Shown: positions 33,284-43,442 of the stretch, one piece after another
How positions within the stretch are numbered: position 1 is the stretch's first letter
How the letters are laid out: every line of letters starts with the position of its first letter
From: Microbacterium candidum
GTDB taxonomy: Bacteria > Actinomycetota > Actinomycetes > Actinomycetales > Microbacteriaceae
Direction of reading: 5' to 3'
Assembly: GCF_030315975.1 (NCBI RefSeq)
Contig: NZ_JASXSZ010000005.1
Span: forward strand, 202,808 to 266,807
DNA: 64,000 nt
The notes under the pieces: generated by a model
The model's input: the letters and a program-made list of their open reading frames with translations, nothing else
Databases searched by the model: none
Told to the model about the DNA's origin: nothing
Position numbers and translations under genes: made by a program

Positions 33284-34345
33284 GTGAGCACCCCCGCTGT
33301 GAAGCTGCCCGTCCCCCGAGTGCCGGGGCGCCGCGGGCGCCTTCAGGATATCCCGGTGGACGGACGCAAGCGCGTCCTGCTGGCCTCTCCGCGCGGCTAC
33401 TGCGCCGGCGTCGACCGCGCCGTGATCGCCGTCGAGAAGGCACTCGAGCGCTACGGCGCGCCCGTCTACGTGCGCAAGCAGATCGTCCACAACATCCACG
33501 TCGTCACCGAGCTGGAGGCCCAGGGCGCGATCTTCGTGGACGAGGTCGACGAGGTCCCCGAGGGCGCGCACGTCGTGTTCAGCGCGCACGGAGTGGCGCC
33601 TGCCGTCGTGAACGCGGCATCCGCCCGCGGCCTGCACGCGATCGACGCGACCTGCCCCCTTGTGACCAAGGTGCACCGCGAGGCGGTGCGATTCGCCCGC
33701 GACGACTACGAGATCCTCCTCATCGGCCACACGGGCCACGAAGAGGTCGAGGGGACGGCGGGCGAGGCCCCCGACCACGTCACGATCGTCAACTCTCCTG
33801 CCGAGGCCGACACCGTCGAGGTGAAGGACCCGTCGAAGGTCGTGTGGCTGTCGCAGACCACGTTGTCGGTCGACGAGACCATGGAGACCGTGTCGCGGCT
33901 GCGGACGCGATTCCCGGAGCTCCACGATCCGCCGTCGGACGACATCTGCTACGCGACGCAGAACCGCCAGGTGGCGATCAAGAAGGTCGCGAAGGATGCG
34001 GATCTCGTCATCGTCGTCGGCTCTGCGAACTCGTCCAACAGCGTGCGGCTCGTCGAGGTCGCCCTCGAGCACGGCGCGAAGGCCGCCTACCGCGTCGACT
34101 ACGCGCCCGAGGTGCAGCAGGAGTGGCTCGACGGGGTCGCGACCGTCGGCGTCACGAGCGGCGCATCCGTCCCCGAAGTGCTCGTGCAGGAGGTGCTCGA
34201 AGAGCTCGCGGGCGCGGGCTACCGCGATGTCGAGCAGGTGCGCACCGCGGAGGAGGACCTCATGTTCTCCCTCCCCAAGGAGCTGCGCCAGGATGCCACG
34301 GGTCGCCGTGACGATCGCGCACTCGGCGGGCGGGGGCGCCCGTGA
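33284..34345 (+). CDS. ispH: 4-hydroxy-3-methylbut-2-enyl diphosphate reductase
   Basis: A 353-residue IspH (LytB), the last enzyme of the MEP pathway, giving isopentenyl and dimethylallyl diphosphate. The three cluster cysteines lie in [21 protein letters not shown] and [12 protein letters not shown]. Catalytic E and conserved H appear in [11 protein letters not shown] and SAHGV. The GTG start has TAGAAT exactly six bases upstream, so it is leaderless. It feeds the isoprenyl synthase found at 22.6 kb. Confidence 0.96.
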   Translation: MSTPAVKLPVPRVPGRRGRLQDIPVDGRKRVLLASPRGYCAGVDRAVIAVEKALERYGAPVYVRKQIVHNIHVVTELEAQGAIFVDEVDEVPEGAHVVFSAHGVAPAVVNAASARGLHAIDATCPLVTKVHREAVRFARDDYEILLIGHTGHEEVEGTAGEAPDHVTIVNSPAEADTVEVKDPSKVVWLSQTTLSVDETMETVSRLRTRFPELHDPPSDDICYATQNRQVAIKKVAKDADLVIVVGSANSSNSVRLVEVALEHGAKAAYRVDYAPEVQQEWLDGVATVGVTSGASVPEVLVQEVLEELAGAGYRDVEQVRTAEEDLMFSLPKELRQDATGRRDDRALGGRGRP

Positions 34346-34872
34346 GTACTCCCGACGAGCGACCGCGTCCCGCGTACGGCGAGTACGCGACGCCGGAGGA
34401 GCAGCGGGCCCGCATCCAGCAGCCCGATGCATTCCACACGCCCGCGCCTGCGCCCGCTCCGGCTCCGATGGCGGCGCCGGCGACGACGGTGCCCCGCGTG
34501 GGCCCGATAGACCGTGTCGTGACGATCATCCTGCTCGCCTACGGCCTGTATGTCGTCGTGACAACCGCGGTCGAGCTCACCGACTTCCCGTCGTTCGCGG
34601 ACATGTGGATGAAGACGATGGGCATCCCGGGCACGTTCACGCCCTCCGCCTCGGCGCAGACCTGGGCGATCGTGGGGATCGTGCTCTTCTCGATCGGGTG
34701 GCTGGTCGCGGCGCTCCTGTCGTGGCGCGCGATCGCGCGCGGCCGGCGCGCCTGGTGGATCCCGGTCGTGGCGGCTCTCGTCAGCTGGATCGCGCTCGCG
34801 ATCTGCCTCACGATCCCGCTGATGGCCGATCCCGCCGTCGTGCACTGGATCAGCACCCAGTCGGGCCAGTGA
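34342..34872 (+). CDS. Hypothetical membrane protein downstream of ispH
   Basis: A 176-residue protein. A Pro/Ala-rich cytoplasmic N-terminus (about 50 residues, with APAPAPAPM) is followed by three to four membrane helices (about 58-80, 107-129, 137-160). It overlaps ispH by GTGA. It resembles a family of uncharacterised Microbacteriaceae proteins (possibly DUF6264). No catalytic motif seen. Confidence 0.75.
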   Translation: MSTPDERPRPAYGEYATPEEQRARIQQPDAFHTPAPAPAPAPMAAPATTVPRVGPIDRVVTIILLAYGLYVVVTTAVELTDFPSFADMWMKTMGIPGTFTPSASAQTWAIVGIVLFSIGWLVAALLSWRAIARGRRAWWIPVVAALVSWIALAICLTIPLMADPAVVHWISTQSGQ

Positions 34873-34903
34873 ACCGGCTCGGCATCCTTCTCGTGATGAC
34901 AGA

Positions 34904-35419
34904 GTGCAGAGGATGCGGAGCGCAGACGAGGCACGGCTGACGGCGCTGTTCGACGCCCACGCCGCGCCGTTGCGGCGGTATGTCGTCTCGCTGACCGGCG
35001 ACGACGGCTCCGCCGACGACGTCGTGCAGGAGACGCTGCTGCGCGCCTGGCGCACGCCGCACATCCTCGCCGAAGATCCCGAGACGCTGCGGGGTTGGAT
35101 GCTGACCGTCGCGCGGCACCTCGTGGTCGATGATGTGCGCAGCGCCCGCCGCCGGCACGAGATCGTCGTCGACGAGCTGCCCGAGCGCGCGGGCGCGGAC
35201 GATGCAGAGACGCTGCTGGACGGCATCCTCATCGAGGACGCGCTGCGGACGCTCACCCAGGACCACCGTGCGGTCATCGTGCACGCGTACTACCTCGGGC
35301 GGAGCGTCGCGCAGACCGCGGACGCGCTGGGGATTCCCGAAGGGACCGTCAAGTCGCGGCTGCACTACGGGATGCGGGCCCTGCGGCTCGCGCTGCAGGA
35401 ACGGGGGGTGACGAGATGA
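34904..35419 (+). CDS. ECF RNA polymerase sigma factor
   Basis: A 171-residue ECF sigma factor. Region 2 (about residues 10-75) shows DDVVQETLLRAWR and GWMLTVARHLVVDDVRSARRRHE, and region 4 (about 115-165) shows LTQDHRAVIVHAYYLGRSVAQTADALGIPEGTVKSRLHYGMRAL. The start may be GTG 34904 or ATG 34913. The stop overlaps the anti-sigma start (ATGA), so the pair is cotranslated and resembles SigK/SigL-RskA/RslA systems. Confidence 0.93.
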   Translation: MQRMRSADEARLTALFDAHAAPLRRYVVSLTGDDGSADDVVQETLLRAWRTPHILAEDPETLRGWMLTVARHLVVDDVRSARRRHEIVVDELPERAGADDAETLLDGILIEDALRTLTQDHRAVIVHAYYLGRSVAQTADALGIPEGTVKSRLHYGMRALRLALQERGVTR

Positions 35420-36141
35420 CGGATGCGTTCGCGGACTGGGATGCGGCGTACCTCATCGGCGCCCTGTCTCCCGCCGAGCGGGCTCAGTTCGAAGAGCACC
35501 TCGGCGAGTGCCCGTCCTGCCGCACCGCGGTCGCGGAGCTCGCCCCGACCGCGGGCCTGCTGTCGCGTGTACCCGCCAGCGTCCTGCTGGAGGGGGAGGA
35601 CCTCACGCCTGCCGCCGTTCCCGCGCCCGTGCCGGATGTCGCACCCCGAGCGGCCCGGGAGGCGCTGATCCGGCGCGTCCGGCGCAGCGATCGCCGCCGG
35701 CTCGGTGTCCGCGTCGGCCTCGTCACGGCGGGCTTCGCGGTGATCGCGGCGGCGATCGTCGTGCCGATCTCCGTGTGGGGTCCGAGCGCCCCGACCGTCG
35801 TGGCTCCGTCCCCGAGCATCTTCGCAGCTCTGCCGCCCGCCGAGGCCATGACCCCCGTGACACGGCTGCCGCTGACGGCATCCGTCCGTCTCGTCGGGGT
35901 CGGATGGGGCACGAGGATCGACCTGTCGTGCCGGTACACGTCGTCGTACGGCGCGTCCGATGCGGTGTACTCGCTCGCCGTCGTCGACGAGAACGGTGCT
36001 GCGACCCAGCTGTCGACGTGGCGTGTCGTCAACGGTGCCGACGCGCACATCAGCGCGGGGACGGCGCTCGATGCGGCATCCATCCGATCCGTCCAGATCC
36101 GGGACGAGTCGGGCGCCGTGATCATGACGTACTCGCCCTGA
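35416..36141 (+). CDS. Zinc-binding anti-sigma factor, membrane-anchored
   Basis: A 241-residue anti-sigma factor. The N-terminal zinc domain reads H28-x3-C32-x2-C35 (EEHLGECPSC), which holds the upstream sigma factor inactive. One membrane helix follows (about residues 102-124), and the C-terminal domain is extracellular. Zn2+ or regulated cleavage after a surface signal would free the sigma factor. Target promoters are not identifiable here. Confidence 0.9.
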   Translation: MTDAFADWDAAYLIGALSPAERAQFEEHLGECPSCRTAVAELAPTAGLLSRVPASVLLEGEDLTPAAVPAPVPDVAPRAAREALIRRVRRSDRRRLGVRVGLVTAGFAVIAAAIVVPISVWGPSAPTVVAPSPSIFAALPPAEAMTPVTRLPLTASVRLVGVGWGTRIDLSCRYTSSYGASDAVYSLAVVDENGAATQLSTWRVVNGADAHISAGTALDAASIRSVQIRDESGAVIMTYSP

Positions 36142-36185
36142 CGTCGCGGGCGTTCTGCGGCGCGCCGCGTCGATAGGCTGGCCGG

Positions 36186-36737
36186 ATGCCTCAGCTCGTC
36201 GCCGTCTGCGCCGTCCGCCAGCTGCGTCCCGACGCGGGGAGCGTCGGCGTCACCGCGATCGACAAGATCGCCGTCGATGGACCTGTGCGCATCGGCGCGT
36301 ATGGGGCGTACGGGGACGTGCAGGCGGACCGCAAGCATCACGGCGGGCTGGACAAGGCGCTCTACGCGTACGCCGAGGAGGATGCCGACTACTGGGCGGC
36401 GCAGCTCGGTCGCGAGCTCGCGCCGGGATGGTTCGGCGAGAACCTCCGCGTACGCGGCTTCGACGTCAACGCCGCGCGCATCGGCGACCGCTGGCGCATC
36501 GGCGACCGGGCGGAGGTCGAGGTCACGATGCCGCGCACCCCGTGCCAGACCTTCGCACGCTGGGTCGGCGGCGACGACGAGCGCGGTTGGGTGAAGCGCT
36601 TCTCGAGCGCGCGCCGGCTCGGCCCCTACCTCCGCGTGGTGACCGCGGGGCGGATCCAGGCGGGCGACGAGATCGTCGTGACACCCGCACCGGACGGTGC
36701 GCCCGGGCTCCTCGACGCGTACCGCGACCCGGAGTAG
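36186..36737 (+). CDS. MOSC domain protein (YiiM-like)
   Basis: A 183-residue single MOSC domain protein. The conserved Cys is in RTPCQTFARWVG; DRKHHGGLDKALYAYAEED and APGWFGENLRVRG are the other family segments. Related YiiM proteins are molybdenum-dependent reductases of N-hydroxylated compounds; MOSC proteins bind Mo cofactor or carry sulfur. TAGGCT lies exactly six bases before the ATG, so the transcript is leaderless. Confidence 0.9.
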   Translation: MPQLVAVCAVRQLRPDAGSVGVTAIDKIAVDGPVRIGAYGAYGDVQADRKHHGGLDKALYAYAEEDADYWAAQLGRELAPGWFGENLRVRGFDVNAARIGDRWRIGDRAEVEVTMPRTPCQTFARWVGGDDERGWVKRFSSARRLGPYLRVVTAGRIQAGDEIVVTPAPDGAPGLLDAYRDPE

Positions 36738-36789
36738 ACGGCTCGCTGTGCGTCGCGTTGCGATGCGCAGCTCGGACGCGTAACATCGT

Positions 36790-37060
36790 CCCGTTAGGCG
36801 CCGATCGTTAGCTGAGGCTCCTTCGTGAACACATGCCAGCGACCCCACACGTCGAGAGACGCTCCGGGTCAGGACAGGCTTCCCCGGCTTAAGGGGTCGC
36901 CCCGATTGGCTCCCGATCCCGGGTGACGTCACGAAGTGCTGAAGGTCTTACGTGGAGAGGCTGAGTTCCTGTGGGACGAGCCTTCAGGCGCGCGGAAGCA
37001 CGACCGGGGAGGTGAAGCGATGAGCGACCACGATAGTAGGGCGTTCCGCACGCCCCCCTT
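36790..37060 (+). promoter_or_regulatory. M-box (ykoK) magnesium riboswitch
   Basis: The leader of the Nramp gene contains the M-box landmarks in order: CGTTAGCTGAGGCTCC at 36806-36821, GTGAACACATGCC, ACGTCGAGAGACGCTCC, GGGTCAGGACAGG, GGCTTAAGGGGTCGCC, GTGCTGAAGGTC and GGGGAGGTGAAGCGATGAG. At high Mg2+ M-box RNAs fold and stop expression. The aptamer ends near a small GGGCG/CGCCC stem at 37039-37055, and the expression platform follows at 37110-37135. Confidence 0.92.
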
Positions 37061-37109
37061 CGCCATCTAGGAACCGTTCGAGTTCCTCGGGCGCCGTTCC
37101 GGCCGCCCG

Positions 37110-37135
37110 GGCAGGCGATTCGGCCTGCCGTCTTC
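37110..37135 (+). terminator. Terminator hairpin, M-box expression platform
   Basis: GGCAGGC and GCCTGCC pair around a six-base loop, followed by GTCTTCT. It lies between the aptamer and the gene start at 37224, the right place for a Mg2+-controlled terminator. Confidence 0.7.
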
Positions 37136-37223
37136 TCATGCGCCCTTTGCGCTGCCGACGCTATCGCGGACGCGCCACGGGGTCCGTTGTCATGCCCGCC
37201 GCCCGGCGAGAAAGCGAATCATC

Positions 37224-38864
37224 ATGACGTCCACCATCAACATCCCCACGCAGCAGAACGCCGTCCTGGACTCGGCACACGTCGGGAACATCGAAGGCGC
37301 CTTCGGCACCATCCGGCTCGATGACGACGCGCCCCGCACGAAGCTGTCGGCGAAGCTGCGCACCCTTGTGGCGATCGTCGGCCCCGGCCTCATCGTCATG
37401 GTCGGCGACAACGACGCCGGCGCGTTCGGCACCTACACCCAGGCCGGGCAGAACTACGGCACCGCTCTACTGTGGACGCTGCTGCTGCTCGTCCCCGTTC
37501 TGTACGTGAATCAGGAGATGGTGCTGCGTCTGGGCGCCGTCACCGGAGTGGGGCACGCGCGGCTCATCCTCGAGCGGTTCGGGAAGTTCTGGGGCGCGTT
37601 CAGCGTGATCGACCTCTTCATCCTCAACGCACTGACGATCATCACCGAGTTCATCGGTATCAGCCTGGGCCTCAGCTACCTCGGCGTCCCGCAGATCCCG
37701 GGCGTCATCGTGGCAGCGGTCTTCATCATCGCCGCGGTGACCACGGGCTCCTTCCGGCGGTTCGAGCGCCTGTGCATGGTCCTCATCTTCGGTTCGCTCA
37801 TCCTGGTCCCGCTCGCGGTGATGGCTCAGCCGTCGGTGGGGGACATCGCGCGCGGATTCCTCGTCCCGGGTCTTCCTGCGGGTGCGGACCTGTCGACGGT
37901 CATGCTGCTGATCATCGGCATCGTGGGAACCACGGTCGCGCCGTGGCAGCTGTTCTTCCAGCAGTCCTACGTCATCGACAAGCGGATCACCCCGCGGTTC
38001 ATGAACTACCAGAAGGCCGACCTGTGGATCGGCATCCTCATCGTCGTCATCGGCGGCACGATCCTCATGTCGGTCCCGGCCGCGGTGTTCGCCGGCACTC
38101 CGCTGGCCGGCACGTTCACCGACGCGCTGGGCGTGGCCGAAGGCCTCGGGACGTACGTCGGCCACATCGCCGGCATCCTGTTCGCGATCGCCCTCATCGA
38201 CGCGTCCATCATCGGCGCCGCGGCCGTCGGCCTGTCCACCTCGTACGCGCTCGGCGACACGCTCGGACTCAAGCACTCGCTGCACCGCAAGGTGTCGGAG
38301 GCGAAGGGCTTCTACGCCACGTTCGCCGGCATCCTCGTCGTCGCCGCCGTCATCGTGATCATCCCGGGAAGCCCGCTGGGCCTCATCACCGTCGGTGTGC
38401 AGGTCCTCGCGGGCGTCCTCCTCCCGTCGGCGAGTGTCTTCCTGCTGCTGCTGTGCAACGACAAGGAGGTGCTCGGTCCCTGGGTGAACCGCCGCGGGCT
38501 CAACATCTTCACGTCCGCCGTGATCGCGGTGCTCGTGATCCTGTCGCTCGTCCTCACGGCGAGCGTCATCTTCCCGGACATCACGGGACCGCAGATCGAG
38601 CTGATCCTCGGGATCGGCGCGGGGGTCTCGCTGCTCGTCGGGGTCGTCTTCGGCATCCACCGCCTGCGTCACCCGGCTCCGGTCGACCCGGATGCCGTGC
38701 CGCGCAGCGAGCGGGCGACGTGGCGGATGCCTCCCATCGCGCTGCTGAAGGCGCCGAAACTGTCCACCGGTCGGCGGCTCGGGCTCAGCGTGCTGCGGAT
38801 CTACCTCCTGATCGCGATGATCCTCGTGGTGGTCCGCGTCATCCAGCTCGCCCTCGGGCACTGA
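37224..38864 (+). CDS. Nramp-family transporter, probable Mg2+ type (NRMT/NMgtT)
   Basis: A 546-residue membrane protein with about 11-12 helices and the Nramp fold. Canonical Nramp metal sites (DPGN in helix 1, MPH in helix 6) are changed: helix 1 reads D62-N-D-A-G (MVGDNDAGAFGT) and helix 6 reads A239-P-W (TTVAPWQLFFQ). Loss of the helix-6 Met, which selects for soft transition metals, together with the M-box upstream, favours Mg2+ over Mn2+ or Fe2+. About 35 polar residues precede helix 1, and an extra cytoplasmic segment lies before the last helix. Confidence 0.9.
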   Translation: MTSTINIPTQQNAVLDSAHVGNIEGAFGTIRLDDDAPRTKLSAKLRTLVAIVGPGLIVMVGDNDAGAFGTYTQAGQNYGTALLWTLLLLVPVLYVNQEMVLRLGAVTGVGHARLILERFGKFWGAFSVIDLFILNALTIITEFIGISLGLSYLGVPQIPGVIVAAVFIIAAVTTGSFRRFERLCMVLIFGSLILVPLAVMAQPSVGDIARGFLVPGLPAGADLSTVMLLIIGIVGTTVAPWQLFFQQSYVIDKRITPRFMNYQKADLWIGILIVVIGGTILMSVPAAVFAGTPLAGTFTDALGVAEGLGTYVGHIAGILFAIALIDASIIGAAAVGLSTSYALGDTLGLKHSLHRKVSEAKGFYATFAGILVVAAVIVIIPGSPLGLITVGVQVLAGVLLPSASVFLLLLCNDKEVLGPWVNRRGLNIFTSAVIAVLVILSLVLTASVIFPDITGPQIELILGIGAGVSLLVGVVFGIHRLRHPAPVDPDAVPRSERATWRMPPIALLKAPKLSTGRRLGLSVLRIYLLIAMILVVVRVIQLALGH

Positions 38865-38875
38865 CCTTCGGCGCA

Positions 38876-38921
38876 GACGAGGGATGCCGCGACCCCGATG
38901 GGGGCCGCGGCATCCCTCGTC
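38876..38921. terminator. Bidirectional terminator between the Nramp and aldolase genes
   Basis: Perfect 15-bp arms (GACGAGGGATGCCGC and complement) close on a 16-base loop between two converging genes. Confidence 0.85.
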
Positions 38922-38928
38922 GGCGGGA

Positions 38929-39960
<1,032 letters not shown>

Positions 39961-40151
39961 TCCGGCTCCTCGATAAGGGGTGGGGTTTCAGGACTCACCT
40001 TACCGAGGGGCGGAAGATCCACGATGTCGTGAGGGACGCGGTGTTACGCGAAACCGCGGGATCTGACCGGACCGCAAGAATGGCTGTTCTTTCGCGCGTC
40101 TGCGCGTGGGGAACCCCTGTTTTCAACGAGGCCGCGGCATACCATCAAGGC

Positions 40152-41141
40152 ATGGTCAGCCTTACCGCCGAGATGAGCCCGCTCCGCCCCGATCGCAACC
40201 TCGCCCTGGAGCTCGTCCGGGCCACCGAGGCGGCGGCGATCCGCGCCGTCCCGTTCATCGGTCGCGGTGCGAAGGAGGCCGCTGACGGTGCGGCCGTCGA
40301 CGCGATGCGCGCGTTCCTCGGCACTGTCGACTTCGACGGCACCGTCATCATCGGCGAGGGCGAGAAGGACAACGCGCCGATGCTCTTCAACGGCGAGCGC
40401 GTCGGAACCGGCCGCGGACCGAAGTGCGACATCGCCGTCGACCCGATCGACGGCACATCGCTCACGGCCGCCGGCCGCAACAACGCGCTGTCGGTCATCG
40501 CGGTCTCGGACAGCGGCGCGATGCTCGACGCCTCCAGCGTCTTCTACATGGACAAGATCGTCACGGGGCCCGCTGGAGTGGGCGTCGTCGACATCCGGCT
40601 CCCCGTCAAGGAGAACATCCATCGCCTCGCGAAGGCGCTCGGCAAGCCCGTCGAGGAGATCGTCGTCTCCGTTCTCCACCGTCCGCGTCACGAGCAGCTC
40701 ATCGCGGAGATCCGGGAAGCCGGCGCCGGCACCCGTCTCATGAGCGACGGCGACGTCGCCGGCGGCATCAACGCGGCCCGTCACGGCGCCCGCACCGACA
40801 TGTGCATCGGCGTCGGCGGCTCGCCCGAGGGCATCGTGACGACCTGCGCCATCAAGGCGCTCGGCGGACACATCCAGGGCCGTCTCTGGCCGCGCGACGA
40901 CGACGAGAAGCAGCGCGGCATCGATGCGGGACTGAAGCTCGACGGACACGTCTACGAGGCCGACGACATGGTGCGGGGCAACAACACGATCTTCGTGGCC
41001 ACGGGTGTCACCGACGGCGCGCTCGTCGCCGGCGTCCGCCGCGAATCGGACTACGTGTACACCGAGAGCGTCGTGCTGCGCGGTGTCTCCGGAACCCTGC
41101 GGCGCATCTCCTCCGAGCACCTCGTCTCGAAGTGGCTCTGA
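40152..41141 (+). CDS. glpX: Class II fructose-1,6-bisphosphatase
   Basis: A 329-residue GlpX, which removes the C1 phosphate from fructose 1,6-bisphosphate in gluconeogenesis. Metal-site motifs are IGEGEKDNAPML and CDIAVDPIDGTSLTA; SDGDVAGGI and GVGGSPEGIVTTCAIKALGG are also conserved. The start is the ATG of MVSLTAEMSPLRPDRNL; longer in-frame starts lack support, and ATG 40173 is an alternative closer to the family start. The aldolase producing the reverse flux lies head to head, 191 bases away. Confidence 0.95.
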   Translation: MVSLTAEMSPLRPDRNLALELVRATEAAAIRAVPFIGRGAKEAADGAAVDAMRAFLGTVDFDGTVIIGEGEKDNAPMLFNGERVGTGRGPKCDIAVDPIDGTSLTAAGRNNALSVIAVSDSGAMLDASSVFYMDKIVTGPAGVGVVDIRLPVKENIHRLAKALGKPVEEIVVSVLHRPRHEQLIAEIREAGAGTRLMSDGDVAGGINAARHGARTDMCIGVGGSPEGIVTTCAIKALGGHIQGRLWPRDDDEKQRGIDAGLKLDGHVYEADDMVRGNNTIFVATGVTDGALVAGVRRESDYVYTESVVLRGVSGTLRRISSEHLVSKWL

Positions 41142-41237
41142 TCCGAGTTCGCCATGGATGAGAGCGCCCTCACGCGCTCCCACCCCATTCTCTGGCAGAA
41201 TCGTAGGGTCCCGCAGGCAGCATGAGAGGGGACCGTC

Positions 41238-41450
41238 ATGTCAGGTACCTCCGGCGAACCCTCGACCCGCACGGGAGCGCACGCGGTCGTCGCCAACGCC
41301 GTCGACCCGGCCCGGCGACCCGATGTGCTGTTCCGGGTGCGTCGCGAAGAGGGTCACCAGGTCAGTGTGTGGTGGATGGTGGGAGCCTTCGTCGGCGTCA
41401 CGCTGGCAGTCATCGCGCTCATGAACTTCATCCCCACGGGATCGGCCTGA
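41238..41450 (+). CDS. Small single-pass membrane protein, unknown
   Basis: A 70-residue protein: polar N-terminal half, then one membrane helix (about residues 45-63, WWMVGAFVGVTLAVIALMNF). GAGGGG lies seven to eight bases before the ATG, and a TAGGGT -10-like hexamer at 41206-41211 gives a short leader. Convergent with rmuC. Function not recognised. Confidence 0.65.
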   Translation: MSGTSGEPSTRTGAHAVVANAVDPARRPDVLFRVRREEGHQVSVWWMVGAFVGVTLAVIALMNFIPTGSA

Positions 41451-41477
41451 GTCTTCAGCTGCAGCGGCCCTTGACTT

Positions 41478-42734
41478 TCACTCGATCCGGTCGCGGAGTT
41501 CTCCGACGTCTGCGCTGAGCGACAGCTCGTCGGCGATGAGTCGGCGCGGCGTCTTCTCGATCGTCGCGGGGACCGTGAGGGCGTCGAGCTTCGTCTCATC
41601 GATGCCGGGGAACCGCCGCGCCGTCACGAGCACGCGCGACTCCAGTGCGCCGGCGAAGCGGTTGTAGGAGTCGACGGTCCGCTCGATGGAACGCCGCATC
41701 TCGTCCGCGTGGCCGGCGAGCGTGCCGAGCCGCTCGTACAGCTGGGTGCCGAGCTCGAACAGCTGCCGTGCCTCCTGCGTGACGTCCTGCTGCGTCCATG
41801 TGTAGGCGACGGTCTTCAGCACCGCCCACAGGTTGACGGGGGAGGCGAGCGCCACGCGCTTGCCGAACGCGTAGTCGAGCAGCGACGGATCCTCCTCGAG
41901 CGCGGCGGACAGCAGCGACTCGCTCGGGATGAAGCAGATCACGAACTCGGGGCTCGCCCCGATGCCGGCCCAGTAGGTCTTCTTCGCGAGAGCATCGATG
42001 TGCGCGCGGACCGCCTTGACGTGCTTCGCGAGCAGGGCGCCGCGCCGGGCGCCCTCATCACCGGCAGCCGTCAGCGGGATCGCGCTCGCCTCGAGGTATG
42101 CGTCGAGCGGCACCTTCGCATCGACGGCGAGCGCGCGCCCGCCGGGGAGACGCACGACCATGTCGGGGCGCCCGGCGCCTGCATCCGTCGTGATCGATGT
42201 CTGCGTGTCGAAGTCGACGTACCGGGTGAGCCCTGCGGCCTCGACGACGCGGCGCAGCTGGGTCTCGCCCCACACACCGCGCGTGGCGCCCGAGCGCAGT
42301 GCGCTCGCGAGTGACTCGGTCGTCGCCCGCAGCGCTTCGCCGTTCGCACGCGTCTGCCGAAGCTGCTCGGCGACCATGCCGTACTGGTGCTGCCGGTCGC
42401 GCTCGAGGTCGTCGACCTTGAGCTGCATGGTCTCGAGCGTCTCGCGGACCGGCGCCAGCGCCCGGAGCACCACCTGCTCGCGACGCTCCCGCTCCTCGCG
42501 GGCCGCCTGATCGTCGCGCGCCTGGACCACGAGCTCGCGGTAGAGGGCCACCTGACGATGAAGCTCGGCCTGCGCCGCATCCCGAGCGGCCTCGGCGGCG
42601 GCCGCACGCGCCGTGAGCTCCGCACGCGTCGCGCTCTCGCGGTTCGCAGCTCGCGCGGCACCGGCGAACCAGCCCGCGAGCGCGCCGACCGCGATGCCGA
42701 TGACGGCGATGAGGGCGAGGGTCACTGCATCCAT
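41478..42734 (-). CDS. rmuC: DNA recombination protein RmuC
   Basis: A 418-residue RmuC. One N-terminal membrane helix (about residues 5-27) is followed by a long coiled coil (about 30-140, rich in Ala, Arg and Glu) and a nuclease-like domain (about 145-400) with GVWGETQLRRVVEAAGL, PDMVVRLPGGRALAVDAKVPLDAY and the late FIPSESLLSAAL. RmuC limits inversions at short inverted repeats, presumably by cleaving DNA intermediates. No obvious operon partner. Confidence 0.93.
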   Translation of the reverse strand: MDAVTLALIAVIGIAVGALAGWFAGAARAANRESATRAELTARAAAAEAARDAAQAELHRQVALYRELVVQARDDQAAREERERREQVVLRALAPVRETLETMQLKVDDLERDRQHQYGMVAEQLRQTRANGEALRATTESLASALRSGATRGVWGETQLRRVVEAAGLTRYVDFDTQTSITTDAGAGRPDMVVRLPGGRALAVDAKVPLDAYLEASAIPLTAAGDEGARRGALLAKHVKAVRAHIDALAKKTYWAGIGASPEFVICFIPSESLLSAALEEDPSLLDYAFGKRVALASPVNLWAVLKTVAYTWTQQDVTQEARQLFELGTQLYERLGTLAGHADEMRRSIERTVDSYNRFAGALESRVLVTARRFPGIDETKLDALTVPATIEKTPRRLIADELSLSADVGELRDRIE

Positions 42735-42791
42735 ACGAGAAGGATGCCGGTGCCCTCCGACATCCGGCGGTTCCGACGCGGCCTTCGCGGG

Positions 42792-43379
42792 TCAGGCCGC
42801 CAGCGGTGCAGGGACCTTGATGCGACGCACTTCGACGCCTGCGGCCTCGGCGAGCTCCGCCATGTCAGACGCTCCGGTGCGGCGCGCCGCGTCGATGACG
42901 ATGTGCGCGCAGGCGAGGGCGTCGGCCGCCGCATCGTGGTGTGCGAACCCGCTGAAGCCGGCCGCGGCGGCCACCGAGGGCAGGCGGTACGAATCGAGGT
43001 CGTAGAGGCGCCGGGCCATCTGCAGGCTGCATGCGTAGCGGTACGGCGGGCAGGTGTCGCCCGTCACATCGCACGCCGCGCGCAGCACGGCCATGTCGAA
43101 GCCCGCGTTGTGCGCCACGAGGACGTCCGCGCCCGCGAAAGCCGAGAGGTCGTCGAGCTGAGCGCTCCAGGTCGGGGCGTCGCTGACGTCTTCGGGGTGG
43201 ATGCCGTGGATCCCCATGTTGACCTCGAAGAACGCGTCGTGCCCGGGCGGAGGCTGGATGAGCCATCCCGCCCGCGCCACGATCCTCCCGTCGCGCACGC
43301 GCGCGAGGCCCACCGCGCACGCGGACGCGTTGCTGGAGTTCGCCGTCTCGAAGTCGATCGCGGTGAAGTCCAGTCCCAC
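42792..43379 (-). CDS. DEDDh 3'-5' exonuclease domain protein
   Basis: A 195-residue exonuclease of the DnaQ/PolC epsilon type. The catalytic residues follow the DEDDh order: D9 and E11 (AIDFETA), Asp in HNAGFDMAV, and the late HHDAAADALA. It has no BRCT or polymerase domain. GTG start with GGA upstream; longer readings run through unrelated sequence. Roles in DNA repair or RNA trimming are possible. Confidence 0.88.
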   Translation of the reverse strand: MGLDFTAIDFETANSSNASACAVGLARVRDGRIVARAGWLIQPPPGHDAFFEVNMGIHGIHPEDVSDAPTWSAQLDDLSAFAGADVLVAHNAGFDMAVLRAACDVTGDTCPPYRYACSLQMARRLYDLDSYRLPSVAAAAGFSGFAHHDAAADALACAHIVIDAARRTGASDMAELAEAAGVEVRRIKVPAPLAA

Positions 43380-43442
43380 GCATCCAGCGTCGCCCGGGCG
43401 GTGCCGGTCCGGCGGGAGGCGCGCCGGGCGTAGGGTCGGCAC

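Noticed and set aside
37224-38864. Calling the transporter a manganese importer MntH
   Set aside because: The DPGN and MPH metal motifs are absent and an M-box precedes it, so Mg2+ is the better call.
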